From an uncultured Prevotella sp. (GTDB lineage Bacteria; Bacteroidota; Bacteroidia; Bacteroidales; Bacteroidaceae): 43,890 bases of DNA. Below, in pieces: positions 1 to 8,869 of the stretch (position 1 is its first letter; each line of letters begins with the position of its first letter). A program made the translations under genes and the position numbers. Location: assembly GCA_937877595.1 (NCBI GenBank), contig CALFIY010000024.1, forward strand, positions 1-43,890, written 5' to 3'. The notes under the pieces were generated by a model. The model was not told the origin of the DNA. It saw nothing but the letters and a program-made list of their open reading frames with translations, and searched no databases.

Positions 1-28
1 ATTAACATTAATCCTTTTATGCATCTAA
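1..28 (+). CDS. Possible 3' end of nuoL (partial)
   Basis: The second reading frame is open from the window edge and ends with TAA at 26-28. It would encode the hydrophobic tail LTLILLCI, which suits the last membrane helix of NuoL, the usual gene upstream of nuoM. The stop lies 4 bases before the nuoM start. A competing frame ends at 34-36 and overlaps the nuoM start. With only eight codons visible the call rests mainly on gene order. Confidence 0.35.
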
Positions 29-32
29 AGAT

Positions 33-1514
33 ATGAGTATATTAACATTATTCGTAGTAATTCCCGCCCTGATGCTCCTTGGCCTTTGGCTGGCCAAAAG
101 CCTCAATCAGGTGCGTGGCGTGATGGTGGCTGGTGCAAGTTGTCTGCTGGCACTGTCGGTGTGGCTTACCATATACTTCATTCAGCGGCGTGCTGCCGGC
201 AATACCGACGTGATGTTGCTCGTGGCAAGCACCCCATGGTTCAAGCCTCTCAACATTGCTTATTCTGTGGGAGTAGATGGCATTTCTGTGGTGATGCTGT
301 TGCTGTCAAGCATCATCGTATTTACAGGCACGTTCGCCTCGTGGCAGTTGAAGCCTCTCACAAAGGAATATTTCCTGTGGTTCACTCTTTTGTCAACCGG
401 CGTATATGGCTTCTTCATCTGCACTGACATGTTTACCATGTTCATGTTCTATGAGGTAGCCCTCATCCCGATGTATCTGCTTATCGGAGTCTGGGGCTCA
501 GGCAAAAAGGAGTATGCCGCCATGAAACTTACGCTTATGCTCATGGGCGGTTCGGCACTGCTCATTCTCGGCATCCTTGGCATCTACTACTTCAGCGGTG
601 CAACGACAATGAATGTCAACGAGATAGCAGCCATGCACAACATTCCAGTAGAAATCCAGAAGATATTCTTCCCGTTTATCTTCATAGGCTTCGGAGTGCT
701 TGGTGCCCTGTTCCCGTTCCACACATGGTCGCCCGACGGTCATGCTTCGGCACCAACAGCCGTTTCCATGCTCCACGCTGGTGTGCTGATGAAACTCGGA
801 GGCTATGGCTGTTTCCGCGTAGCAATGTATCTGTTGCCCGATGCTGCTTACGAGTTGGCATGGATATTCCTCATCCTTACTACAATCTCCGTGGTCTACG
901 GAGCCTTCTCTGCCTGTGTGCAGACAGACCTTAAGTATATCAATGCATACTCGTCTGTGTCTCACTGCGGACTGGTGCTCTTTGCCCTGCTTATGATGAC
1001 AAAGACGTCATGCACCGGCGCTATCCTGCAGATGCTTTCCCACGGACTTATGACAGCCCTCTTCTTTGCCCTCATCGGTATGATATACGGCCGTACGCAT
1101 ACGCGTGACATACGATATCTTGACGGACTGATGAAGATAATGCCATTCCTTGCCGTAGGCTATGTGATAGCAGGTCTTGCCAATCTCGGTCTGCCAGGCT
1201 TCTCGGGCTTCATTGCAGAAATGACGATCTTTGTCGGCTCGTTTGAGAATGCTGATACGTTCCATCGTGTCGCTACCATCATCGCATGTACGTCAATCGT
1301 GATTACAGCAGTCTACATCCTGCGCGTAGTTGGAAAGATACTCTATGGCGAGGTGAAAAATCCGCATTACCTTGAACTCACCGATGCCACCTGGGATGAG
1401 CGCGTTGCCGTGATATGCCTCATAGCCTGTGTTGCTGGCCTTGGATTGTTCCCACTGTGGGCAAGCAATGTCATAAGCGATGCTGTAGGTCCAATTTTGG
1501 CTAATATCATCTAA
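33..1514 (+). CDS. nuoM: NADH-quinone oxidoreductase subunit M (NuoM)
   Basis: This is a proton-pumping, antiporter-like membrane subunit of respiratory complex I. The 493 residues are almost entirely hydrophobic helices, and the length matches the family. Signature stretches are present: FYEVALIPMYL around residues 139-149, with the conserved glutamate at 141, and PFHTWSPDGHASAPTAVS around 228-245 followed by a lysine near 254. In the family these charged residues form the proton path. nuoN follows 37 bases downstream, so the two are the last genes of the nuo operon. The ATG at 33 fits the expected family N-terminus. Confidence 0.97.
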   Translation: MSILTLFVVIPALMLLGLWLAKSLNQVRGVMVAGASCLLALSVWLTIYFIQRRAAGNTDVMLLVASTPWFKPLNIAYSVGVDGISVVMLLLSSIIVFTGTFASWQLKPLTKEYFLWFTLLSTGVYGFFICTDMFTMFMFYEVALIPMYLLIGVWGSGKKEYAAMKLTLMLMGGSALLILGILGIYYFSGATTMNVNEIAAMHNIPVEIQKIFFPFIFIGFGVLGALFPFHTWSPDGHASAPTAVSMLHAGVLMKLGGYGCFRVAMYLLPDAAYELAWIFLILTTISVVYGAFSACVQTDLKYINAYSSVSHCGLVLFALLMMTKTSCTGAILQMLSHGLMTALFFALIGMIYGRTHTRDIRYLDGLMKIMPFLAVGYVIAGLANLGLPGFSGFIAEMTIFVGSFENADTFHRVATIIACTSIVITAVYILRVVGKILYGEVKNPHYLELTDATWDERVAVICLIACVAGLGLFPLWASNVISDAVGPILANII

Positions 1515-1551
1515 AAAGTAAATTGTAAATTGTCAAAATGTAAATGATATT

Positions 1552-3030
1552 ATGAATTACGGACAATTCTTAAATATGATACCTGAGGCGTTCCTTGTGT
1601 TGGCCCTCATCGTAGTCTTCATTCAGGATTTTATCATTGCCGGCAAGAAAGTTAAGGGCTACACGCTTGCAGCCACGACCATTGGTCTGCTGGCCATTGT
1701 GACCACAGTGTGTCTCACTGCTTCGCCTGCAGAGGCCTTTGGCGGCATGTATGTGGCCACCAAGGCAGCAAATGTCATGAAAGCCATTCTTGCAGCAGGC
1801 ACTCTCGTCGTTGTGCTGATGGCTCAGCCATGGATAGAGTCGCAGGAGCAGAATGTCAAGTACGAAGGCGAGTTCTATCTGCTCGTTCTCTCTACGCTTC
1901 TGGGTATGTTTATGATGACGTCGAGCGGCAATTTCCTTATGTTCTTCCTCGGACTGGAAACTGCCTCTGTGCCTATGGCATGTCTGGTGGCATTCGACAA
2001 GTATCGCAAAACCTCGGCAGAAGCAGCAGCAAAATACATTCTTACAGCAACATTCTCCAGTGGCGTGATGCTCTATGGCATTTCGTTCCTGTATGGTGCT
2101 GTGGGCACATTGTATTTCGATGATGTAGCAAAGCATATTGCTTTCCTGACAAACTTCAAGAGTCAGATGCCAATGCTGCTGACGGGACTTGTATTCTTCT
2201 TCAGTGGCTTGGGCTTTAAACTCTCTCTCGTGCCTTTCCACTTCTGGACAGCCGATACTTACGAAGGTGCGCCCACTGCTGTTACTGGTTATCTCAGTGT
2301 TGTATCAAAGGGCGCTGCAGCCTTTGCCCTGATGGCTATTCTGGCCAAGGTGTTCCAGCCTCTTACAGAGTACTGGGAGTATATGCTCTATATAGTCATC
2401 GTGCTCTCTATCACCGTGGCCAATCTCTTTGCATTGCGTCAGCAGGAACTTAAGCGATTTATGGCTTTCAGTTCCATCTCCCAGGCTGGATATATCATGC
2501 TTGCCGTAATTGGCGCATCGCAGATGGGCATGGCGTCGCTGATGTACTATGTGCTGGTCTATGTAGTAGCCAACATGGCAGTATTTACAGTTATCAGCGC
2601 AGTGGAACACAATGGCCAGTGCTCAAAGGTCAACGGCCAGCCTCTCACCATGCTTTCGGCATACAATGGCTTGTATCAGACTAATCCGCGTCTCACTTTC
2701 CTTATGACGCTGGCACTGTTCTCGCTGGCAGGCATCCCTCCGTTTGCAGGTATGTTCTCAAAGTTCTTTGTCTTCATGGCAGCAGCGCAGCAGGGTTCCT
2801 ATTGGGCATACTTTGTAGTGTTTGTGGCACTCATCAATACTGTTCCGTCGCTCTACTACTATCTGCGCATCGTCAAGGCTATGTATATCACGCCTTGCGA
2901 AACTCCACTGCCCACCTTCCGCACAGCGGCCACCACACGTGTAGCCTTGGCTCTCTGTACGGCAGGCATTGCCCTGTTTGGCGTGTGCAGTTGTTTGTAC
3001 GACTATCTGTTCAATGCCGCTGCTTTGTAG
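1552..3030 (+). CDS. nuoN: NADH-quinone oxidoreductase subunit N (NuoN)
   Basis: This is a second antiporter-like subunit of complex I in the inner membrane. The 492-residue protein has about 14 predicted membrane segments. The family blocks are visible: FFLGLETASVPMACLVAF (near 130-147), the PFHFWTADTYEGAPTAVTG region near residue 230, and a C-terminal helix with SLAGIPPFAGMFSKFFVF. It is the last gene of the nuo operon and is followed within 25 bases by a strong hairpin terminator. No frameshift or missing region was seen. Confidence 0.97.
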   Translation: MNYGQFLNMIPEAFLVLALIVVFIQDFIIAGKKVKGYTLAATTIGLLAIVTTVCLTASPAEAFGGMYVATKAANVMKAILAAGTLVVVLMAQPWIESQEQNVKYEGEFYLLVLSTLLGMFMMTSSGNFLMFFLGLETASVPMACLVAFDKYRKTSAEAAAKYILTATFSSGVMLYGISFLYGAVGTLYFDDVAKHIAFLTNFKSQMPMLLTGLVFFFSGLGFKLSLVPFHFWTADTYEGAPTAVTGYLSVVSKGAAAFALMAILAKVFQPLTEYWEYMLYIVIVLSITVANLFALRQQELKRFMAFSSISQAGYIMLAVIGASQMGMASLMYYVLVYVVANMAVFTVISAVEHNGQCSKVNGQPLTMLSAYNGLYQTNPRLTFLMTLALFSLAGIPPFAGMFSKFFVFMAAAQQGSYWAYFVVFVALINTVPSLYYYLRIVKAMYITPCETPLPTFRTAATTRVALALCTAGIALFGVCSCLYDYLFNAAAL

Positions 3031-3054
3031 CATGTTGCTATAAAACATATCAGA

Positions 3055-3090
3055 AAACCTCCGAGAGACATACGCCTTTCGGAGGTTTTT
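3055..3090 (+). terminator. Rho-independent terminator after nuoN
   Basis: A perfect 10-base stem pairs AAACCTCCGA (3055-3064) with TCGGAGGTTT (3079-3088) around a 14-base loop, and the T-run reaches 3090. It sits 25 bases after the nuoN stop and would end the nuo transcript. Confidence 0.9.
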
Positions 3091-3108
3091 ATCCCGCTCA
3101 TCCATAGT

Positions 3109-3915
3109 ATGAATACATTCAGGGCAGTCATTATAGCCGTTTTCCTGTTGCATGTGTCCTTGTTGTCAGCATAGGGAGGTGCGACAGTGCCAATGGATCG
3201 TGGCAGCATAATCAACAGTTACGTGTTGTGCAATGGCAAGAAGGTGAATGCCGTCTATACTGTCAGGTTCAAGTCGAGGCAGGAGGCCGCTATGGCCAAG
3301 AGGGCTGGTACGAGGTATGTAGCCTCTAACTTCAAGACGACGGTTAATCTGAAGAAGTTTAGTCTCGGCGGAGAAAATATGATAGGTGTGGGCAAAGGAT
3401 CAGCCAAGGTGGAAGTGAACGTGATGAACTTTGGCAATAAGGGTAATACGGTTCTCTTTACCCTCACAGTGACTGAAGGTGATAAGTCGCTCGTGCTCAA
3501 CTATTCTTGGTCTGGCCCCGATGTGCATCTTTTGCCTGAATACAAATCAGGTAGTCCATATCTGGCTGTAGTTCGTGACAACGAGCAGACGCTGTGTGGA
3601 GCCGTAGGAAAAGACGCAGAGGGCAGATGGACTATGGTTGTCTTTGCTGAAGAAGAGTGTAACACGATGAGTTTCCTCAAGAAAGGCATGCCAGTACGCG
3701 ACGTGCAGGCAGAATGGGCTAAGGGAGGTATGAGCAACTTCAAGTTCACGCGCAACAGCGGCAATTACAAGGTGTATACGCTGTATGGCCTGCAGAACGT
3801 GAAGCGTTATAATTCCACACGCACCGACTACAAGGTTGCCTTGCGCAACAACGGAGAGTATGGCGAGTTCTACTTCGATGCACAGGGCAATCTCGTGAAG
3901 TGGATTATCTTCTAA
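3109..3915 (+). pseudogene. Secreted protein of unknown function, interrupted by an in-frame TAG after the signal peptide
   Basis: The ATG at 3109 opens a 21-codon stretch encoding a textbook signal peptide (MNTFRAVIIAVFLLHVSLLSA). It stops at TAG, 3172-3174. The same frame continues without further stops to 3915, encoding about 246 more residues rich in beta-strand-like, charged and aromatic segments. Bacteroidota signal peptides very often end in AQ, and CAG to TAG is one transition, so the ancestor probably read SAQGG. As written, translation could restart at GTG 3187 or ATG 3193, giving a protein of about 240 residues without an export signal. A GGGAGG stretch at 3174-3179 happens to precede these starts. 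No known domain was recognised. Sequencing error, strain-specific inactivation and TAG readthrough all remain possible. Confidence 0.7.
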
Positions 3916-3959
3916 AATGAAGCGGTCGGTATAGCGTAACCGGCACAACGCTTTTTACA

Positions 3960-4003
3960 AAAATAAAAACAGTGTTTTCTGAAAAAAACACTGTTTTTAT
4001 TTT
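3960..4003. terminator. Bidirectional terminator between convergent units
   Basis: A perfect 19-base inverted repeat (3960-3978 and 3985-4003) surrounds a 6-base loop. It is A-rich on the left and T-rich on the right, so both strands end in a U-run. It lies between the plus-strand secreted protein gene and the 3' end of the minus-strand pigment operon, where a terminator is needed for both. Confidence 0.8.
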
Positions 4004-4091
4004 CGCCACAGCTGTTTTTATTTTTGTAAACACTGTTTTTATTTTCGTCACAGCAGTTGTTTTTTTCTTAACAGTACTGTCTGGATTTTTG
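3987..4091. repeat. Imperfect 21-base tandem repeat, five units
   Basis: Units start at 3987, 4008, 4029, 4050 and 4071. Units 1 and 3 differ by one base (20 of 21 identical), unit 2 is close, and the last two are decayed. The core is CTGTTTTTATTTT. The array starts inside the right arm of the terminator hairpin, so copies of that arm seem to have been duplicated. Because 21 is a multiple of three the frames stay open here, but the translations are low-complexity and unlikely to be genes. Confidence 0.7.
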
Positions 4092-4094
4092 TTC

Positions 4095-4973
4095 CTATTG
4101 ATGCCAGAAATCGAAGAAGTTGTACCACTGTGTGGGATACTCGCGAACGTTGGCTTCAAGGTCGGCCACATAACTGCGTGCCAACTGTTCAATCTGCTGG
4201 CGGCGGGGTAGTGACGTGTCGTAGTCAAGAGGCTTGACAATAATCTTGTATTGTCTGGCCGATGTCTTGACAACGTTTACCGATAGCACTTTCAGACAGC
4301 GCTGTGTGGCTATGGCAAACGGGCCGTAGGGGAAATGGGCCTCAGCACCAAGGAAGTCGAGCCTGATGAACTTTTCAGAGCCGTAGATGCGGTCGGCAGG
4401 GATGGAGAGAGTCTCGCCGTCGGACAGCACGCGGTTGATCTCAAACATGTGGCTCATGTCCTCGCTAATAGGTATCATGTGGATGTTTGTATTGCCGAAC
4501 ATCCTGTTCCTGTTGGCCATGACCGACTTCTTCTCGCCCCAGAAGACGAGAGCATTGAATGGTTTGTTGACGGCATGCAGTGAGTAGCCGGCTATCTCGT
4601 AGTTGCCGAAGTGCGAACTCAACTGTACGAAGCCCTCTGGCTCCTTGTCGAGCCGCAGATAGTTGTCGTAGCCTACGAGTTCTATCTTAAACTTCTTGCC
4701 GGCCCACATGGCAAACTTGTCAATGACTAATTGGCTGAACAGACAGTGGTTGACGTAAGTGCTACATGCCGCATGAAGTCTTCCGTAGCCCATGCGCTGA
4801 CGGAAGAAACGGTATATGTAGCGTCCGCCAGGGCTTATCACCAGCGTAACGGGGATGATAAACACGGCGCAAATGACGTAAATGGGGCGCATGTCCACAA
4901 TGCGCAGAAGGCGTATGAGCCACCTGTGCATCCATGTGTTGCCATAGGTCTTACCTGTCCACGATTGTTCCAT
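4095..4973 (-). CDS. LpxL/HtrB-like acyltransferase (last gene of the pigment operon)
   Basis: This 292-residue inner-membrane protein belongs to the lipid A biosynthesis acyltransferase family. It has an N-terminal hydrophobic anchor (about 29-46) and the family's catalytic HxxxxE motif as HFGNYE (121-126). LpxL relatives normally move an acyl chain from acyl-ACP to a sugar-bound acyl hydroxyl. Within this cluster it more likely transfers the polyene or another acyl chain onto a pigment part or lipid; that is inference. It is the more distant of two such proteins here (the other at 27007-27909). It lies 74 bases after the methyltransferase, the widest gap in the operon, and is followed by the bidirectional terminator. 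Confidence 0.85.
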   Translation of the reverse strand: MEQSWTGKTYGNTWMHRWLIRLLRIVDMRPIYVICAVFIIPVTLVISPGGRYIYRFFRQRMGYGRLHAACSTYVNHCLFSQLVIDKFAMWAGKKFKIELVGYDNYLRLDKEPEGFVQLSSHFGNYEIAGYSLHAVNKPFNALVFWGEKKSVMANRNRMFGNTNIHMIPISEDMSHMFEINRVLSDGETLSIPADRIYGSEKFIRLDFLGAEAHFPYGPFAIATQRCLKVLSVNVVKTSARQYKIIVKPLDYDTSLPRRQQIEQLARSYVADLEANVREYPTQWYNFFDFWHQ

Positions 4974-5047
4974 CTGCTGCTTGCTATTCAGAATTCACGT
5001 TTAATAATTCTCCGCACTGCCTTGCTCAGACTTTGCTAAAAGAACAG

Positions 5048-6154
5048 TCAACTGGCCAACTTGCAGACCAGGATGGAGTGTCCCTGTCCGAGGTGGTCGT
5101 GGATTGTTTCTATTTCCAGTCCGGCCTCGCGAATGCAGTGCTCCATGTCTTCTGTGTTGTACATCTTGGAGTTGCCGTTAGCCAAAGCCGTGAAATACAG
5201 GCTTGTCATGGTCAGGCAGAAGGCTGCCGGCTCAAAGCGCTGGCGGTCCCACAGTGTCTCCATGATGTATATGCGTGTCTCGCTGGTCATTGCCTCTTTT
5301 GCGCGTGTCAGGATGTCGATTATCTCTTCCATACTAAAGCAGTCGAGGAACTGGCTCATCCATATAGCATCCAGTCCGCCTTCGCGCTTGGGGAAGAAAG
5401 CATCTTTGTCGAGCAGGTTTATGCCATATCCGCTGATGCGGTCGGCTCCTGTCTTTCCTTTCACGTTATCGCGCATCAGCGCAATCTGCTGTGGCAGGTC
5501 GAGAATAGTCACCTGAACATCGTCATCATAGCCTACGCACTGCAGAGCCCACTTTCCTGTATTTCCGCCTACATCGTAGAGCGACTTCACGTGGTGCTCG
5601 TCGAATATCAACTTCAGTGCCTCGGGGAAAGAAGAGTCGCTGTAGAAATGGTCAAAGCCAAACCAACTTTTCTGCACCTGTTCTGGCAGACTTGACAGAC
5701 CTGGATAAATTGTTGGCCAGTCGCCGAAGTGGCGCAATCCCTCTGGTTTGCCGTTGCGAAGTGACTCTTCGAGCAGGAACCAGCCTTCGTAGTTTACGTC
5801 GTGGTTGAAGTCGATGTTGACGCGTGTCGCAGGGTCGTTGAGCAGGAACCAGCCAGTCTTTGAAAGTGAGAAGCGGTCGGTCTCGGTATCGATGATTACG
5901 GTGCCAATAGACAGCGAAGCCTCAAGCAGGCACTTTACTGCATAGTCAGACAGTTTCGTCTGTTCGCAAATCTCTTGGCGGGTCAGACCATTCTGTGAGT
6001 CGCGTATCAAGTCGAGTATGCCAAACTTGATCATCAGTCGTGAGGCTTGGAAGACCACAGGCCCCCATGCTATAAACTCGGCCAGGCGCTGAGCCTCGCG
6101 AGCACTAAGTTTGTCGGCAGTATAACTCTTTTGTAGTTCTGGAAATAGTTGCAT
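5048..6154 (-). CDS. SAM-dependent O-methyltransferase
   Basis: The 368-residue protein has the layout of small-molecule O-methyltransferases. An N-terminal winged-helix/dimerisation part (about 25-105, including GLTRQEICEQTKLSDYAVKC) is followed by a Rossmann domain with SAM motif I, YDVGGNTGK, at 193-201. Such enzymes methylate phenolic hydroxyls. In this cluster the likely target is the aryl head of the polyene or a resorcinol hydroxyl, since natural flexirubins and aryl polyenes often carry methoxy or methyl groups; the site is inference. It lies 27 bases after the ligase gene. It may take over the role of the degraded methyltransferase-like domain at the end of the MMPL fusion protein. 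Confidence 0.9.
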   Translation of the reverse strand: MQLFPELQKSYTADKLSAREAQRLAEFIAWGPVVFQASRLMIKFGILDLIRDSQNGLTRQEICEQTKLSDYAVKCLLEASLSIGTVIIDTETDRFSLSKTGWFLLNDPATRVNIDFNHDVNYEGWFLLEESLRNGKPEGLRHFGDWPTIYPGLSSLPEQVQKSWFGFDHFYSDSSFPEALKLIFDEHHVKSLYDVGGNTGKWALQCVGYDDDVQVTILDLPQQIALMRDNVKGKTGADRISGYGINLLDKDAFFPKREGGLDAIWMSQFLDCFSMEEIIDILTRAKEAMTSETRIYIMETLWDRQRFEPAAFCLTMTSLYFTALANGNSKMYNTEDMEHCIREAGLEIETIHDHLGQGHSILVCKLAS

Positions 6155-6181
6155 ATTGTCCTCTGTTTTGATTTTCGTATA

Positions 6182-7513
6182 TTATTGTCTGTAGTATTTT
6201 CTGTTCAGTTTGCCGTTGTATGTGCGTGCAATGCTGTCCACCTGCTCGTAGCGCATAGGCACTTTGTAGGCTTCTATCTGACCGGCAATATGTTTGGCCA
6301 GTGAGCGCTTGTCGATGGCCATCCCGTCTTTTGCTACGTAGAGCAGTTTCAGCACTGTTCCCATGGCTGGCACGCTGGCGCTGATGCAGATGCAGTCTTT
6401 CACGCCGTCGAAAGAGAGTGCCGCATCTTCCACCTCAGTCGGTGTCACCTTGTATCCGCCAATGTTTATCACATCGTCGTTTCGCCCTTGCAGGAACAGG
6501 CGTCCCTCTGCGTCTATCTCGCCGTTGTCGGCCATGTAGACTATTCCGTCGCGCAGTATCTCGTTGGTGCGCTCCGGGTCGTTGGCATAGCCGGTCATCA
6601 GGGTCTCTCCCTTGCAGGCGACACGTCCTTCGGGGGTGATAAATGCCTCGCTGTTTTTCATGTGATTGCCGAGACAGCCTGGCAGACATATGCCGTCGTT
6701 GTAGTTGTAGGAGCACACTATACCAGTCTCTGTTGAGGCATAGGTGTTGTACAATCTGCTCTTGGGCAGCGTAGCACAGAGTTCCTGCATGTCAGACGGG
6801 GGAAGTGGTGCGCCGCCAGACTCTATGAAGTCTATCTTGTCGGCATAACTTGCCAGTTGCTTCTTTGCCAGTTGCAGCAAGATGCGTACCGTTGCAGGCA
6901 CCATGAATGTGGCGACTTTGGGGCAGGGATAGTCCATGGCATGGAATAGTTTGCCAAGGTCTTTCACTCCCTCAAGGATGTATAGCGTTGCGCCTTGCAC
7001 GACAACGGGGAATATTTTCGACAGACTGCCAATGTGGTTCAAAGGTCCGCAGATGATGAACGTCAGTTCTGGCGTGAAGCCAATCCTGTCTATCAGGTTT
7101 ACTGCGTCGGCAATGATGGCCCTGTTGCTTACCATCACACCCTTGGAGTCGCCCGTTGTACCTGTTGTAAACAGTATGTCTGCCACATCGTCGGGAGCCG
7201 TGAAGTCCTCATAGCGTTTTACTACTTCGCAGAAGCGTCCCTCCGGCATGTCGCGCTCCAGGGGCAGGGCTACGCCGCCAGCCCAGTGAATGGCGTGATA
7301 TTCCACCAGAAAGTCGAGTGTCTGCGTGGTGCGGAAAGCCACGACGGCACCCTTCTGAAGTCCTGTAGACTTGATGGCAGCAGCGCGCTCCTCCACCATT
7401 TGCCACAACTGGCCATAGGTGGTCTCATGGTCGTCAACCACTACAGCCACCTTGTCAGGCTGATGCTGAGCATGGTATTGCAGATAATGCTCTAAACTTG
7501 CGAGGCGGTTCAT
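6182..7513 (-). CDS. ANL-family acyl/aryl-CoA (or ACP) ligase
   Basis: This adenylate-forming enzyme would activate the aromatic starter acid with ATP and load it on CoA or directly on the adjacent ACP. Core motifs are intact: P-loop FTTGTTGDSKG (115-125), TYASTETG (257-264), the ribose-binding D329 in YMADNGE, R344 in the hinge region, and NGKLNR with K435 near the C-terminus. The 443 residues are shorter than the usual 500-550, mostly in the N-terminal domain. Its start overlaps the stop of the ACP gene by one base (TAATG), so the two are translationally coupled. This fits the starter-loading ligase/ACP pair of aryl-polyene clusters. Substrate (4-hydroxybenzoate, coumarate or other) cannot be told. 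Confidence 0.88.
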   Translation of the reverse strand: MNRLASLEHYLQYHAQHQPDKVAVVVDDHETTYGQLWQMVEERAAAIKSTGLQKGAVVAFRTTQTLDFLVEYHAIHWAGGVALPLERDMPEGRFCEVVKRYEDFTAPDDVADILFTTGTTGDSKGVMVSNRAIIADAVNLIDRIGFTPELTFIICGPLNHIGSLSKIFPVVVQGATLYILEGVKDLGKLFHAMDYPCPKVATFMVPATVRILLQLAKKQLASYADKIDFIESGGAPLPPSDMQELCATLPKSRLYNTYASTETGIVCSYNYNDGICLPGCLGNHMKNSEAFITPEGRVACKGETLMTGYANDPERTNEILRDGIVYMADNGEIDAEGRLFLQGRNDDVINIGGYKVTPTEVEDAALSFDGVKDCICISASVPAMGTVLKLLYVAKDGMAIDKRSLAKHIAGQIEAYKVPMRYEQVDSIARTYNGKLNRKYYRQ

Positions 7514-7734
7514 TATTTTGAAAGTTTGTTTTCCACCATTGCTACTATGGTGTCAAGGTTGCGCAGATTCTTTGGTGTGGCATCCGAAGACTCCAGTTCA
7601 ATACCATATTCTGATGACAGCGTCATAAGAATAGTCGTTATACCCAGAGAGTCGAGTTCCGTGAAAAGAAATTGAGAGTCAATGTCTACCAGAGGCAGTG
7701 CATCTTCTAACAATTGTCTGATACGTTCTTTCAT
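7513..7734 (-). CDS. Acyl carrier protein (starter-loading candidate)
   Basis: This small acidic protein of 73 residues carries the phosphopantetheine attachment serine at residue 29 in the motif ELDSLGITTI. It would carry the aryl starter or growing chain as a thioester. It is the shortest and most divergent of the three ACPs in the operon. The one-base overlap with the ligase gene points to a dedicated partner of that ligase. The start is the ATG at 7734, 13 bases after the acyltransferase stop. No phosphopantetheinyl transferase gene lies in the window, so priming would depend on one encoded elsewhere. Confidence 0.85.
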   Translation of the reverse strand: MKERIRQLLEDALPLVDIDSQFLFTELDSLGITTILMTLSSEYGIELESSDATPKNLRNLDTIVAMVENKLSK

Positions 7735-7747
7735 ACTTATTGTGTAA

Positions 7748-8869
7748 TTAAATTTTGTTGTTTACGGGATTTGCATATATGTGCAGGAAGATGTTGCGCA
7801 GCACGCTTTGGTTACATTCATACTGCTCCAGAGGTTTCATGTGCTCCTCAAAGGCTTTGTATTCGGCTTCGGTATAGTGGTCGCTATACTGTCGCGAACC
7901 GCTGAGCATGTCGTGAGCAATGTAATTGGTCGGCCAGAGTTTGTAGGCTGCGAGAATGCGCTCGTCTATGAGTTGCGCCACCTGGCGGTGGTACTCCGTG
8001 CTGACACAGTCGGCGAAGGGCGTGAGTTCTTCTGTGTGTATTGGCTCACAGCATTGGAAGTGGACGCGTCCCTTAGGCTGCAATATGCCGGTAAGAATAC
8101 TGTTAAGGTCTTCGCCGGGCTTCTTCATATATTTCACGTTGAGGCTTTCATAGAGTTCGATAGCCTTAAGCAAATCGCACGACTCCCATTCGTATGACAC
8201 AGCCACTGGTACAATGTTCAGGTTGGCTATTGAGGCAACATTGTCCTTCGTCTCGCTCATCGAGAACATCTTTATCACGCCTTGGTCCGTCTTGTCGTTT
8301 CCGTCCTTGGTGCGCCCATTGCGCTGCGCAATCCATACAGACTCCTTCTTTTCGCAAATAACATAGCGTATATATTCCGACAGGTGGAGCAGGCGGTTGT
8401 AGAAATCCTTGATGCTGCCGCCAGGACGCTCTACGCGGAACATCTTGTTCGATTTGCCGATATCTATCACAAGGTCGTGCATCATAAGGTTGGCACCAAA
8501 CGTAATCTGCGAAGTCTCCAGTCCGTTGTCTGCAAGAACATTCTGCAGAAGAGAGGCATCAAGCATTATGTCGCGGTGGTTGCTTACGAAGAGATACGGT
8601 GTACCTTGTTTAAGATGCTCCAGTCCGCCGTATGAGAATTCTGTTATGCTCTTATTGATTATCTGCTCGTTGACGCGGTGCATGACGCCATGTTGGAAGT
8701 CATTGATAGAGCGGAAGGAGAGCAGAAGCGCTTTCACCTCCTCAAGCGGCTTTTCCGGGAACACGTAGGAAGCCAGCAGCGGCAAGGCAGGATGGTTAGC
8801 AATGCGCTGCATTGCGTCGGGTATCTCTGTATTTACGTATGGGCGGATGTCATCAAACTTCGTGTTCAT
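7748..8869 (-). CDS. Glycerol-phosphate-type acyltransferase (LPLAT/PlsB-like)
   Basis: The 373-residue protein has the HxxxxD acyltransferase signature as NHRDIMLD at 97-104. The following region, ending in VERPGGSIKDFYNRL, takes the place of the usual substrate-binding block. The family moves acyl groups from acyl-ACP or CoA to hydroxyls such as glycerol phosphate. It has no clear membrane anchor. Its start overlaps the stop of the MMPL fusion gene by four bases (ATGA), so both are probably translated together. In the pigment pathway it could form the ester between polyene acid and resorcinol or attach the pigment to a lipid; which one is inference. Confidence 0.8.
   Translation of the reverse strand: MNTKFDDIRPYVNTEIPDAMQRIANHPALPLLASYVFPEKPLEEVKALLLSFRSINDFQHGVMHRVNEQIINKSITEFSYGGLEHLKQGTPYLFVSNHRDIMLDASLLQNVLADNGLETSQITFGANLMMHDLVIDIGKSNKMFRVERPGGSIKDFYNRLLHLSEYIRYVICEKKESVWIAQRNGRTKDGNDKTDQGVIKMFSMSETKDNVASIANLNIVPVAVSYEWESCDLLKAIELYESLNVKYMKKPGEDLNSILTGILQPKGRVHFQCCEPIHTEELTPFADCVSTEYHRQVAQLIDERILAAYKLWPTNYIAHDMLSGSRQYSDHYTEAEYKAFEEHMKPLEQYECNQSVLRNIFLHIYANPVNNKI

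Noticed and set aside
1515..1551. Short GTAAATTGTAAATTG repeat between nuoM and nuoN
   Set aside because: Too short and A/T-rich to mean more than chance in a 37-base spacer.
3972..4211. Open frames through the 21-base repeat on both strands
   Set aside because: They encode low-complexity repeats (such as VFIFVNTVFIFV) only because the repeat unit is a multiple of three, and one overlaps the acyltransferase gene.
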